Source: Pseudomonadota bacterium
Lineage (GTDB): Bacteria > Myxococcota_A > Bradymonadia > UBA4248
Direction: 5' to 3'
NCBI GenBank assembly: GCA_017421975.1
Contig: JAFOHE010000118.1
Coordinates: forward strand, 1-42,005
DNA: 42,005 bases
In this document: positions 7,491 to 15,889 of the stretch, piece after piece
Numbering within the stretch: position 1 is the first letter of the stretch
Layout of the letters: the number at the start of each line of letters is the position of its first letter
Notes under the pieces: model-generated
What the model was told of the DNA's origin: nothing
Seen by the model: the letters and a program-made list of their open reading frames with translations, nothing else
The model's database searches: none
Made by a program: the position numbers and the translations under genes

Positions 7491-9803
7491 ATGACGCGTT
7501 TTCAAGCAAGGATGCTTTCTGCAGTGGTCTATGTGTCGGCTGCTGCCCTCTTGGCTATCGGTAGTTTCGCTTTAGCTGACGATGGTCTTATCCTGAGAAC
7601 TTTGGATGGGCGTGATCCTGTGGCTGTCAACGACGCTGCGACGGATGCGCTCAAAATAAAAGTGGAAGCTTCGGAGGCATCGGCGACACCTTCGCTTGCC
7701 GAGCGTGAAGCCGAAAAGGCACTTGCGGCAGCGGCTTCTGTGCGTGATAAGGAGACACCCAAAAACACACGGCCGGCATCGACATCGCTTCCCGTTTCGG
7801 ATATCACGCTCGCTTCGCCGCCCAAAATGAATGTGGAACGCAAAAAAGCGATCGAAAACAAAATCGCCGGAATATTGAAAGAATCGGCTTTGCGCAACAC
7901 GCTTGTCACGATTGAAGTTCGCGATCTCGATGAGGGAAGCATCGTCTACGCGAAGGATGCGAATAAACTCGTCAAACCGGCTTCGAACAACAAATTGCTG
8001 ACGACGGCGGCGGCACTTCATATTCTGGGCGCGGATCATCAGTTTGAGACGAAGGTCTTTTCAACGGGAAAAATTGAAAAAGGCGTTTTGAAAGGTGATC
8101 TTCATGTCCATATCGACCATGATTTTACATGGAGTACGCGGTTTTACGATACTAACGGCACGCCGCTTCGCGGTCTTTTGCAGCAACTCAAAAATAAAGG
8201 CATCCGCAAGATTGCCGGCAAAATTATCTTTAGCGGTTACGTGGTTTATGGCGGCAAAACGACGGATGCACTCAATGTGCGTTCACATCTGAATCAGGCG
8301 GCGAACCAGTTCGCGGCTTTACTGCGAAAAGATAAAATCGGTTATGCCGGACTTTCGGTTCAGCCGGGCAATGTCAAACAGGCAGGTAATGTGCTGGCTT
8401 CCTGGAAATCTCCGGTTTTGTCGGAAGCCATTGTGCCGCTCAATCGGGCGAGCCACAATGGTTTTGCGGATATGTTGATGATGGCGATGGGACACAAGGA
8501 TTCCGGAAAAAGTACTTACGCCGCTGGTGCTGCCGCTGTCCAAAAATGGCTCTCCTCTGTCGGCATTGCTGCCAAAGGGGTCGTGCAGCATGACGGATCG
8601 GGATTGTCACATGATAATCGCGTCTCAGCGCACGTTCTTAACGATGTCACAGCTTATATGCTCGCTTCAAAATATGGACGCGAGTGGGCGGCTTCGCTGT
8701 CGATTTCGGGATATGATGGCACGTATGGCGGACGCCTCGCAACGGATGATGCTCTGGGACGCGTCTATGCCAAATCGGGAACCTTGCGCGATGTCATTTC
8801 AGGTTCCGGATTTTTCGTCAATAGCATCAACGGACACACCTACGCGTTTTCGATTATCGTCAACAATATGCGTCAGAAAAAAAATACACGTGTGGCGATT
8901 GACCGCATTGTGCGTGCCTTTTTGGGTGACAATGACAACGTTGAACGGCCGGCGATTCCTATGATGCAGTCGTTGCGCAAAGAAGCGGATGGACGCGTCG
9001 TGGCGCGTTGGAACCAGATTAGTGGCGTGAGCGGGTATCGCGTCTACACTTCCAGTGACGGCAATACCTGGAAAAAAAGGGCGGAGACGAAGGACACTGT
9101 GCTTATTATGCCCGATGAAACTGTCCATCTGCGCGTGACGGCTGTGAACGATCAGGGGGGCGAGAGCCTCTCTTCGCTCGTTTTTAGCTATCGTCCAGGC
9201 AAAGAAACGTGGAGTATCGTCGATGTTTCCCGTTGTCGTGCCGATGGTAATATGCGCCCTTCCAACCATTTGTTTACGCATGAAAGGCCTCTTTCTGGCT
9301 CTATTCCGCTAGAGTATGGTATCGAGACTGTGCGCGATCCTGCCGCCGTCTCTTCGCAAAGCAGCGGTATTCTCTGGCATGATGTCGCGTGTTCAAATCG
9401 CTTGGTAACGACAGATGAAGCGCTAGATGCTGTCGCACATAAAAATATCCCTTTGATTATCAATCTCGTGGATACGCCCAATGTCACGGGGAGACCAAGT
9501 ACCTGTGATCCGGCAAATGGGCATTATGTGGGCTGTTATGCAACAGGCGTCGTTACGATGGACAGGCGGATCGGTGCGCGTTCGGACAATCTTCGGCAGA
9601 GAAAAGCCGCAGGATCACTCTCGTCTAAGCCGACATCCGTTAAAACGTGGCAACAGGCAAAAAATTGTCTGGATATGGGGACAACCTCGGTCGCTGGATG
9701 CAGCGGAAAGAAAAATACGCGTCTGGCAGTCGTCGGGGTCGATATCGAAGCGCTCGACAGTGAACGGACACAGCACATGGTGTGGAAAGCAATCACTGAA
9801 TAA
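7491..9803 (+). CDS. PBP4-type D-alanyl-D-alanine carboxypeptidase (peptidase S13) with C-terminal FN3-like and Cys domains
   Basis: This periplasmic peptidoglycan hydrolase family trims or cleaves D-Ala-D-Ala peptides. The 770-aa protein has an N-terminal signal segment (1-30), an Ala/Glu-rich linker, and a catalytic domain (about 115-480) with all three motifs: S165-N-N-K168, S321-H-N323 and K428-S-G430. It continues beyond the usual end with a fibronectin-III-like sandwich (about 487-568, WNQISGVSGYRVYTSSDG) and a last region (about 569-770) with six cysteines that I do not recognise. The insertion that splits the catalytic domain in E. coli DacB appears shorter here. It is divergent from the helix-hairpin-helix lipoprotein gene and followed after about 50 bases by a HAD hydrolase gene. 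Confidence 0.88.
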   Translation: MTRFQARMLSAVVYVSAAALLAIGSFALADDGLILRTLDGRDPVAVNDAATDALKIKVEASEASATPSLAEREAEKALAAAASVRDKETPKNTRPASTSLPVSDITLASPPKMNVERKKAIENKIAGILKESALRNTLVTIEVRDLDEGSIVYAKDANKLVKPASNNKLLTTAAALHILGADHQFETKVFSTGKIEKGVLKGDLHVHIDHDFTWSTRFYDTNGTPLRGLLQQLKNKGIRKIAGKIIFSGYVVYGGKTTDALNVRSHLNQAANQFAALLRKDKIGYAGLSVQPGNVKQAGNVLASWKSPVLSEAIVPLNRASHNGFADMLMMAMGHKDSGKSTYAAGAAAVQKWLSSVGIAAKGVVQHDGSGLSHDNRVSAHVLNDVTAYMLASKYGREWAASLSISGYDGTYGGRLATDDALGRVYAKSGTLRDVISGSGFFVNSINGHTYAFSIIVNNMRQKKNTRVAIDRIVRAFLGDNDNVERPAIPMMQSLRKEADGRVVARWNQISGVSGYRVYTSSDGNTWKKRAETKDTVLIMPDETVHLRVTAVNDQGGESLSSLVFSYRPGKETWSIVDVSRCRADGNMRPSNHLFTHERPLSGSIPLEYGIETVRDPAAVSSQSSGILWHDVACSNRLVTTDEALDAVAHKNIPLIINLVDTPNVTGRPSTCDPANGHYVGCYATGVVTMDRRIGARSDNLRQRKAAGSLSSKPTSVKTWQQAKNCLDMGTTSVAGCSGKKNTRLAVVGVDIEALDSERTQHMVWKAITE

Positions 9804-9856
9804 AAAAGTGCGCAGAGCATGGCTGAATAGAATAGATAGTTTTGAGGCGTGAAAAA

Positions 9857-10507
9857 ATGGCTAATTCGGGGTTTCGGGATATTCGGTGTATCGTTTTCGA
9901 TATTGATGATACGCTTTATTTGGAGCGCGATTATGTGCGTTCAGGATTCGAAGCCATTGGCCGTGTCACGTGCGAATCGTTCGGTAAAAAATGTTGGGAG
10001 CTTTTTGAACAGGGCGTGCGTGGAAACACGTTTGATATCGCTCGCCAGTATTTTGCACATCTACCGCTACCTGAAACGAAAATCCTCGTCGATATTTATC
10101 GCGAACATCAGCCGAATATCCGTATGTGCGAGGATGCTGCTTGCTATTTCGAACAGTTTCATTGGATTCCTTCTGCCATTATTACGGATGGTCCCCTCGT
10201 TTCACAGCAGAAAAAAGTGGCCGCTTTGGGACTCGATAAGCTTATCTCAAGCTCCAGCATTATCTATACCGCTCAAACTGGGTATCCCAAACCCAATCAG
10301 GATGCCTTCAAACGCATAGAGCGGATTTTTGAGTGTTTTCCAGAGCAGTGCCTCTATGTCGCTGATAATCCGATGAAGGATTTTCAGGCACCCTACCAAC
10401 GCGGTTGGTTTACATACCGTATTCGTCGGCCGCAAAGTCTGCATTATGAGGAAGCGACGCCGAGTTATGTCACGACGGAATCGGAATCATTTCCGAAGTT
10501 CTTTTAA
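9857..10507 (+). CDS. HAD-superfamily hydrolase
   Basis: This is a cytoplasmic phosphatase-like protein of 216 aa. Motif I is FDIDDTLY (14-21), motif II is IITDG, and motif IV appears as LYVADNPMKDF near the C-terminus; the helical cap lies between I and II. This layout fits HAD subfamily IA (phosphoglycolate phosphatase-like or YjjG-like). The substrate is unknown. I chose the ATG at 9857, preceded by GAGGCG, over the in-frame TTG at 9842, which has no better site. Confidence 0.85.
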   Translation: MANSGFRDIRCIVFDIDDTLYLERDYVRSGFEAIGRVTCESFGKKCWELFEQGVRGNTFDIARQYFAHLPLPETKILVDIYREHQPNIRMCEDAACYFEQFHWIPSAIITDGPLVSQQKKVAALGLDKLISSSSIIYTAQTGYPKPNQDAFKRIERIFECFPEQCLYVADNPMKDFQAPYQRGWFTYRIRRPQSLHYEEATPSYVTTESESFPKFF

Positions 10508-10548
10508 CGGGGCTCGTCGGTGAGTAAAACAGCGGCTGGCTGTGTCGG

Positions 10549-11055
10549 CTACTTTGTGCTTGTGATGATCCAGCCAAAGGTTTTTAGCGCGTTATCGGAC
10601 AGATGTGAAACCGTCAAAATGCCAGGGTATCGCGTATAGTAGGTATCGTCTTTTTTGATAGGGGCCGAGGTCGATTTGTTGTTTTGTGCCCATGCGTCAA
10701 AATCCGCTTGGCATGTTTCAAAACGTTCTTCCGATGGATAAAGTTCAATCGTGCGGATCGTATTATTTTTATCGACATTAATGATCATGTCGCCGCCAAA
10801 ATGACGCCATACGGTCATATCGGGAACGGCATCGGTAATGGATTCCCACGTGTCGTCAAAGGTCGGTGCCGGTTTGCCAAGCACGTAATCACCGACGCTT
10901 TTACCAGGGGTCATGCATTGATAAACCCATGCTTTGGCTTTTGCTTTTTCTGCGTCTTTCTGGACTTCGCGTGCATAAAAACTAAAAAATATGCCGCCGC
11001 AAAAAAGTAGGACGAGGATGATGGTTTTGTATTCGGCAATGAGAAAATCTTTCAT
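10549..11055 (-). CDS. Membrane-anchored protein of unknown function
   Basis: The 168-aa protein has one N-terminal membrane segment (about 11-28, TIILVLLFCGGIFFSFYA). A periplasmic domain follows with GKSVGDYVLGKPAPTFDDTW, which resembles a substrate-recognition loop in small beta-rich exported domains, and two cysteines. No family is recognised. No good Shine-Dalgarno sequence precedes the ATG. It is convergent with the HAD gene, with no clear terminator between them. Confidence 0.65.
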   Translation of the reverse strand: MKDFLIAEYKTIILVLLFCGGIFFSFYAREVQKDAEKAKAKAWVYQCMTPGKSVGDYVLGKPAPTFDDTWESITDAVPDMTVWRHFGGDMIINVDKNNTIRTIELYPSEERFETCQADFDAWAQNNKSTSAPIKKDDTYYTRYPGILTVSHLSDNALKTFGWIITSTK

Positions 11056-11170
11056 AGTGATGTTGTGCGTTTAGGTCATGGATGACCGATGATTGGCGTA
11101 TGCTCAGCGACATACTTGTTTGCATTATAGCATATCGCTGGCATGGCGGCGAATGGCTGTATGTGAAAAC

Positions 11171-12766
11171 TTACATATCAAGCATCATGTCGAATTGCTT
11201 TTTGCGTTTTTTGAGCGTTTCAAGGATCGTTCTATCTTCGTCGGCAGTTGCATGGTCTTCCAGATATGAGATACATGGCATGAGCGTGTTTTCGTCTTCT
11301 GCGCCATGTCGGCAGATTTCTCGAATATACGTCGGTACGGTAGCAGCAGCTTCGATATGGTCACGGCGCATAAACCTTGAAAAGGTGAGCAAAAGACGGC
11401 GTTCAAAGGGGCGTTGGACGACGAGCCATTGTTGAAGGGTCTCGCGGGTGTCAGGATGCCAGTCGTAAATGGCTTCGGCAGTGGCTGCAATAAGGTCGAT
11501 GGGGGCTTCGTCTCGTTGAAGCGTGCCCATGTCTTTCAACGTGAGGTGGGCGGCTGTTTCCTGCGTTGCACTCAGATCTTCGAGGGCCGCCATGCGTGTG
11601 GCTGCCGTCAACGCAGAATTGAGCAATACCGCGTGCTTGAAGCGGGTGTCCGTCGAATGGGTGCTAAAGGCGCGGTAAAGTTTGAGTTGTGTTTCAGGCC
11701 AAAGCTCTTTTTCAAAGGCTTGACGCAGACGCGTTTCATCCATTGCCGAAAGGATGTCAGGGACACTTTCCAGCAACGTGGCTGCCATCAGACGCATGAT
11801 TTCATCACCCTCTGATAATGCCTGGTCAAGGATCGCCACGCTTTCAGCTGAAGTCGGTGCATTGAGAACGATGGCACGCATGGCGTGCGCTTTTTCCGTC
11901 GTGTTCTTCGCGTTTTCATAGCGGGCGTGCGTTTGCGGAAGATAGGCATGAAGTTTGAGCGTCGCTATCAAATCGAGAGCGACGATGCGACGTGAGACGG
12001 CCTTGTGCTCAAGATAATGCAACAGATCGCGTTCAAGCACTGCCGATGGTGGTAAGACGGCATCGGGATTTTCTTCACATGTGCGAATAATGGCGCGATA
12101 AAGCCTCAAATGGGTTGGCTCATCGTCGGAGGTAGCGCTTAGGCGTTCGCTGAGTGCTTCCAGTGCACCTTCGCGACGAAGGCCATACGTGACCACTTTG
12201 TCGAGTTTGGAAACCGGGTTATTTTCGATGAGCACTGCCCACAGTTTTAAAGCACTCTGCGGTTGATAGGTGCCAAGTTCACTCAACAGTTCATAGAGTC
12301 TTTGGGGGGAAGTGTTGGGTTGGCGAATCCAGGCCGAAAGAACGCTCGAAAAAGGACCGGGATATGACCTGAGGTGACGTTCCCATGTCGCTTGTATCGT
12401 GGGATTCTGGCTCTTCTTGGCCAACGCAACGAGGCGCGGACCGGATATTTGTATCGGCATGGCAAGAAGAATATCCCGCATGATCAGATTGTCTGATGCG
12501 TCCGGGTCGGTGTGTTCGATCCATGCGTCAATTTCATGAAGACGGTCGGATGAGGTACAAAAGGCACGGCCATATTTGGCGCGCTCCGGTGGCGTCGCCA
12601 AAAGCGCATTCGACAGCTCCTGGCTAACGGTATATGGCGTATTGTCTGATGACGTTGCGGATGACGTTGCCGTGGATACGGCTTCAGCAGATGGGGTCTG
12701 CGCGAAAACAGGTTGGCTCAAAAAACATAATAATAATATTGTTAACCGGATGGCGGTTCTGTTCAT
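11171..12766 (-). CDS. Exported helical repeat-like protein
   Basis: The 531-aa product has a signal peptide (MNRTAIRL...PVFA, residues 1-22) and then about 500 residues of Ala/Leu-rich paired helices with recurring turns (ALRREGALEALSERLSAT, VALDLIATLKLHAYL, LMAATLLESVPDILSAM). This is the look of an alpha-solenoid such as a HEAT-like fold, so a periplasmic scaffold role is plausible. No catalytic motif is seen. GAGAG precedes the ATG. No operon partner is evident; the 10549 gene lies about 115 bases downstream on the same strand. Confidence 0.65.
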   Translation of the reverse strand: MNRTAIRLTILLLCFLSQPVFAQTPSAEAVSTATSSATSSDNTPYTVSQELSNALLATPPERAKYGRAFCTSSDRLHEIDAWIEHTDPDASDNLIMRDILLAMPIQISGPRLVALAKKSQNPTIQATWERHLRSYPGPFSSVLSAWIRQPNTSPQRLYELLSELGTYQPQSALKLWAVLIENNPVSKLDKVVTYGLRREGALEALSERLSATSDDEPTHLRLYRAIIRTCEENPDAVLPPSAVLERDLLHYLEHKAVSRRIVALDLIATLKLHAYLPQTHARYENAKNTTEKAHAMRAIVLNAPTSAESVAILDQALSEGDEIMRLMAATLLESVPDILSAMDETRLRQAFEKELWPETQLKLYRAFSTHSTDTRFKHAVLLNSALTAATRMAALEDLSATQETAAHLTLKDMGTLQRDEAPIDLIAATAEAIYDWHPDTRETLQQWLVVQRPFERRLLLTFSRFMRRDHIEAAATVPTYIREICRHGAEDENTLMPCISYLEDHATADEDRTILETLKKRKKQFDMMLDM

Positions 12767-13097
12767 GGATGACTCTCAAGCTATGGGCGTGTATGGAATG
12801 GATAGAATGGTGCGACATCGAAGGTCTGTCGAAAACAGGCAGCATCCCATGAAAAACAGCATAGCACAAAAATGCGCTTTAGGCGTAGAGACAGAGGTGG
12901 TGCCTTATCACGACAAAGTATGCTCAGAAATGACGTGGGCGCCACCTGTAAATCCATGCGTCCCGCTTGCAAATATGGATTGGATGGTGCGGAATTTGGG
13001 GCGCTTCTTTAAATAAATCTTTACAAACTGTCTTAATTCGTGTATTAGCCTTCTTCGAGTTTCGATGCCCTTAAATGTTTTGGCATGTGAGACGCAT
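12767..13097. other. Intergenic region before the tRNA
   Basis: No gene is supported; open frames here have no ribosome-binding site or family resemblance. It contains a 24-base motif (12955-12978) that recurs near 16804 and sits inside a hairpin AATCCAT/ATGGATT, and then the tRNA promoter at 13020-13048. Confidence 0.55.
13020..13048 (+). promoter_or_regulatory. Sigma70-type promoter for the tRNA gene
   Basis: The -35 box TTTACA (13020-13025) and -10 box TATTAG (13043-13048) are 17 bases apart, about 50 bases before the tRNA. Confidence 0.6.
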
Positions 13098-13171
13098 GGA
13101 CCTATAGCTCAATCGGTTAGAGCAGCTGACTCATAATCAGCGGGTTCGGGGTTCAAGTCCCTGTGGGTCCA
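13098..13171 (+). tRNA. tRNA with anticodon CAU (Ile2 or elongator Met)
   Basis: The full cloverleaf can be drawn. The acceptor stem is GGACCTA/TGGGTCC with discriminator A171; the D stem is GCTC/GAGC; the anticodon stem is GCTGA/TCAGC around loop CTCATAA; the T stem closes a TTCAAGT loop. The anticodon CAT (13132-13134) fits elongator methionine or the lysidine-modified isoleucine tRNA for AUA. The loop occurs in both, and I cannot separate them safely. CCA is not encoded. It is not an initiator, since the anticodon stem lacks the three G-C pairs. Confidence 0.95.
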
Positions 13172-13290
13172 TCTTGAAATTGGAGTTTGGAGTCATGCGA
13201 AGTAGTGCTTTTAAAAACTATCTTCTGGCTTCGCGGCCGGAAATGATCGCTTCCGATTCTCCTAACAATCTGTGTCCAACAAGCAAAAAA

Positions 13291-13333
13291 AGGCTCGTAT
13301 CTGAATAACTCAGGTACGAGCCTTTTTATTTTT
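13291..13333 (+). terminator. Terminator or attenuator upstream of the zinc-ribbon gene
   Basis: AGGCTCGTATCTGA (13291-13304) pairs with TCAGGTACGAGCCT (13310-13323) through 14 base pairs including one G-T. TTTTTATTTTT follows. It ends about 16 bases before the next start codon, so it may end the tRNA transcript or act as an attenuator. Confidence 0.85.
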
Positions 13334-13348
13334 ACCGAGAGAACAACA

Positions 13349-14077
13349 TTGAAAGAACAGATGGCAGTACTGATCGAGCTCCAAAAACTCGATCTTGAAC
13401 AGGATAAGCTTCGTATCAACGTCGACAACAAAATTAAAAAAGTTGAAGAAGACCGTGAAAAATTGGTTGATCTCGAAGATAGTCTTAGGAGCGAAGAACA
13501 GGATCTCGAAGAAACGCAGAGCCTGCTAAGTAAACGTGAAAATGAACTCGTTGAAGCGCAAAACGGTTACAAACATACCGAAGATAAGCTCAATGCTGCA
13601 ACCAATTCACGTGATTTCGCAACGATTGAACAGGAACGCGAAACCTTCAAACGTACACAGGTTTCCATCGAAGAAGAAATCCGTACGCTCAAAGAAGCAA
13701 TCTCGAAAAAAGAAGTCGATATCAAAGATCATCGCAATGCTTATGCTGCGCTGAATGAGGAAAATCAAAAAATGGCTGCCGAGGCGGAAACAGAGGCTGC
13801 GTCGATTGAAGACAAAGTCAATGCGCTCAAGGAAAAAGTCGCTGAACTCTCAAAAAAAGTTAAACCCGAAATTCTCAAACGTTACAATTTCATTCGTAAA
13901 AAACGGCCTGGTCTCGCTGCCGTCGTTTCGGCTTCCAATGGCACGTGCGAAGGCTGTCACATGAAGCTTCAGCCGCAAGTCTATATCCGACTTCAACGAC
14001 AAAATTCCCTTGAATGTTGCCAGAACTGCCAGCGCATCCTCTACTTTGATGTCTCTGAACATCTTTCGCACGAATAA
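13349..14077 (+). CDS. Coiled-coil protein with C-terminal C4 zinc ribbon
   Basis: The 242-aa protein has about 170 residues of heptad-rich coiled coil, then a C4 zinc ribbon of the zf-RING_7 / CT398 type (CEGCHMKLQP ... CQNCQRILYF). Homologues are widespread in bacteria; their function is poorly defined, with links to nucleic acid or flagellar chaperone-like roles. The likely start is TTG at 13349, with GAGAG about 8 bases upstream. The alternative ATG at 13361 would be too far from that site. A terminator at 14146-14172 closes the unit. Confidence 0.85.
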   Translation: MKEQMAVLIELQKLDLEQDKLRINVDNKIKKVEEDREKLVDLEDSLRSEEQDLEETQSLLSKRENELVEAQNGYKHTEDKLNAATNSRDFATIEQERETFKRTQVSIEEEIRTLKEAISKKEVDIKDHRNAYAALNEENQKMAAEAETEAASIEDKVNALKEKVAELSKKVKPEILKRYNFIRKKRPGLAAVVSASNGTCEGCHMKLQPQVYIRLQRQNSLECCQNCQRILYFDVSEHLSHE

Positions 14078-14145
14078 CAATATAAGACAGACTTCTTCGC
14101 GTTGTCTGGCTTGCACTGTGTCGAAAAATCATTCATATTTCAAAG

Positions 14146-14172
14146 CTCGGCCTTTTAGACCGAGTTTTTTTT
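14146..14172 (+). terminator. Terminator after the zinc-ribbon gene
   Basis: CTCGG (14146-14150) pairs with CCGAG (14160-14164) and is followed by eight T residues. The stem is short but the U-tract is strong. Confidence 0.7.
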
Positions 14173-14241
14173 GGCTTGCAGTCAGCGCTTCGCGCATGAA
14201 CTGAAGTCGTTTTTTATAGACTTTTTTGCGGATGGATTTTC

Positions 14242-14481
14242 ATGAGACTCGAAATCGAAAAAACGCTCGAAACGCTTCGCCCCATGCTTCAGGCTGATGG
14301 CGGAGACGTCGAATTCGTCGATTATTTCAATCACGTCGTCTATGTGCGCTTGACTGGGGCTTGCGAAGGGTGCCCTCACGCAAACCTGACGCTTCAAAAT
14401 GGAATTGAGGCGAAGCTCGTCGAACAATTCCCTGAAATCGTGGCTGTGCGTGACCTCAATATCGATGGATTAGACTTCTAA
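14242..14481 (+). CDS. NifU-like C-terminal domain protein (Fe-S scaffold)
   Basis: The 79-aa protein consists only of the NifU C-terminal domain, which holds or transfers [4Fe-4S] clusters. LRPMLQADGGDVEFVDY (12-28) and the cluster-binding C41-E-G-C44 in TGACEGCPHA are typical. The size fits stand-alone Nfu-type scaffolds. It lies 40 bases upstream of an Mrp-type ATPase gene on the same strand, so the two likely work together in cluster assembly or delivery. Confidence 0.92.
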   Translation: MRLEIEKTLETLRPMLQADGGDVEFVDYFNHVVYVRLTGACEGCPHANLTLQNGIEAKLVEQFPEIVAVRDLNIDGLDF

Positions 14482-14521
14482 AACTGCGCGTCTGGTGACG
14501 CCATAACAAAGAGATTTAAGC

Positions 14522-15697
14522 ATGGAAGATAATATTCGACATATTGCAAATGCAATCTTGTTTGATGAAGATAAAGCGCTTCAGGGCGATCGTGAAGTGC
14601 GCGAAATCAGCGTCGATGGCGATATCATTCATGTCACTATCGCCGTCGAAAGCAAAAATAGCATCGATGATCGTCGTGCGATGGAAGACGAAATTCGCGA
14701 CGCAATCAAACGATGGCACGAGGATAAAATCGTGCGGATTACTTCTGTGGCCATGGATGACGTCGATGTGCCCTGTGCGCATCATCATGCGGACGCCAAC
14801 GCTTCAGGACACGATCTGCCGCCCAAAAAATCCATTCCAGGCGTGAAACACGTCTACCTCGTCTGTAGCGCCAAAGGGGGCGTCGGCAAATCCACTGTCG
14901 CTCTCAATACCGCGCTCGCACTATCATCTCTCGGCAAACGCGTGGCTCTCCTCGATCTCGACCTCTATGGGCCTTCGATTCCTTCGCTCGTCGGTCAGGA
15001 TCTCCCACCCATCGTCGTCGGAAATCTCATCGTTCCGCCCGAAATCCACGGTATGAGCGTCCTCTCTATCGGTTTCATGATCGAACAGGATCAGCCGCTC
15101 ATGTGGCGTGGACCCATGGTCGCCAGTGTCATTAATCAGCTCCTGTGGGAAGTCGATTGGTCCGGAAACGATATCATGATTATTGATATGCCACCTGGGA
15201 CCGGCGATACCTATCTCTCAATTCTGCAGAGCGTCAACGTCGATGCCTCCATTATCGTGACCACACCGTCTGAACTCGCTTTGGCCGATGTCAAACGCGG
15301 GGTCGGCGTGTTCTCGCCCTACCATGTTCCTGTCGCTGGCGTCGTCGAAAATATGGCCACTTACGATTGGGAAGGACGCGATGCCGTCTTGGGTTTGCTC
15401 GATAACGTCAAGGCCGATGATGACACTTCCAAAAAAGCGATCGAGCGCATCAAACGTATCCTCGATACCACAAAAGCCATTCGTATCTTCGGGGCGCGAA
15501 CGCAGGCGCTTTGCTCCAAAATGGGCCTCAATCTCATTACGTCCATCCCGCTTGATATCGCACTCCAAAATGATAACGATAGCGGTACGCCGTATATGCT
15601 TCAGCCCAAAAAAGCGGCCATTCGTGAGGCCTTCGAGACCATCGCTAAATTCATCATCGAACGCGATAAAGACACGGACGAGGATGAACAGGCATAG
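14522..15697 (+). CDS. Mrp/ApbC-family P-loop ATPase lacking the CxxC motif
   Basis: Mrp/NBP35-type ATPases carry Fe-S clusters to target proteins. This 391-aa member has an N-terminal region (1-80) laid out like the MIP18-type domain, a His-rich linker (HHHADANASGH), the deviant Walker A AKGGVGKS (117-124), a DMPPGTGD switch (222-229), and the family's ENM (276-278) and IFG (322-324) landmarks. The CPxC expected between ENM and IFG is missing. That stretch is instead a charged segment of about 40 residues (KADDDTSKKAIERIKRIL), and the protein's only other cysteines are isolated. It forms a unit with the NifU-like gene. Palindromic element C follows 9 bases after the stop. Confidence 0.9.
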   Translation: MEDNIRHIANAILFDEDKALQGDREVREISVDGDIIHVTIAVESKNSIDDRRAMEDEIRDAIKRWHEDKIVRITSVAMDDVDVPCAHHHADANASGHDLPPKKSIPGVKHVYLVCSAKGGVGKSTVALNTALALSSLGKRVALLDLDLYGPSIPSLVGQDLPPIVVGNLIVPPEIHGMSVLSIGFMIEQDQPLMWRGPMVASVINQLLWEVDWSGNDIMIIDMPPGTGDTYLSILQSVNVDASIIVTTPSELALADVKRGVGVFSPYHVPVAGVVENMATYDWEGRDAVLGLLDNVKADDDTSKKAIERIKRILDTTKAIRIFGARTQALCSKMGLNLITSIPLDIALQNDNDSGTPYMLQPKKAAIREAFETIAKFIIERDKDTDEDEQA

Positions 15698-15705
15698 GCT
15701 CGGAA

Positions 15706-15802
15706 GGGGGCGCAAGCCCCCTGCGCCGCTATGAGGATTCGACGCATCGAATCCTCATACGCGTCTACCCCCAGTACGGGGCGCGTGCCCCGTAACGCCC
15801 CC
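15706..15802. repeat. Palindromic element C
   Basis: GGGGG-cgcaag-CCCCC is followed by TGCGCCGC, a 13-bp perfect palindrome core TATGAGGATTCGA/TCGAATCCTCATA around a 4-nt loop, an unpaired C, GCGTCTACCCCC, and then CGGGG...CCCCG. It shows the same frame as A, D, E and F. It lies directly 3' of the Mrp gene. Confidence 0.82.
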
Positions 15803-15889
15803 GCGGTGACTTCTTGGGTACGCTCTTTAACACATGCGTGTCGCATGATGGCGGCGCGATTCATAAAAATCTCGTCGGAGACTAATACT

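Noticed and set aside
11095-11150. GCGTATGC ... GCATATCGC as another bulged hairpin of the family
   Set aside because: The loop is about 30 bases, the outer stem is weak, and the unpaired base is T with no shared arms.
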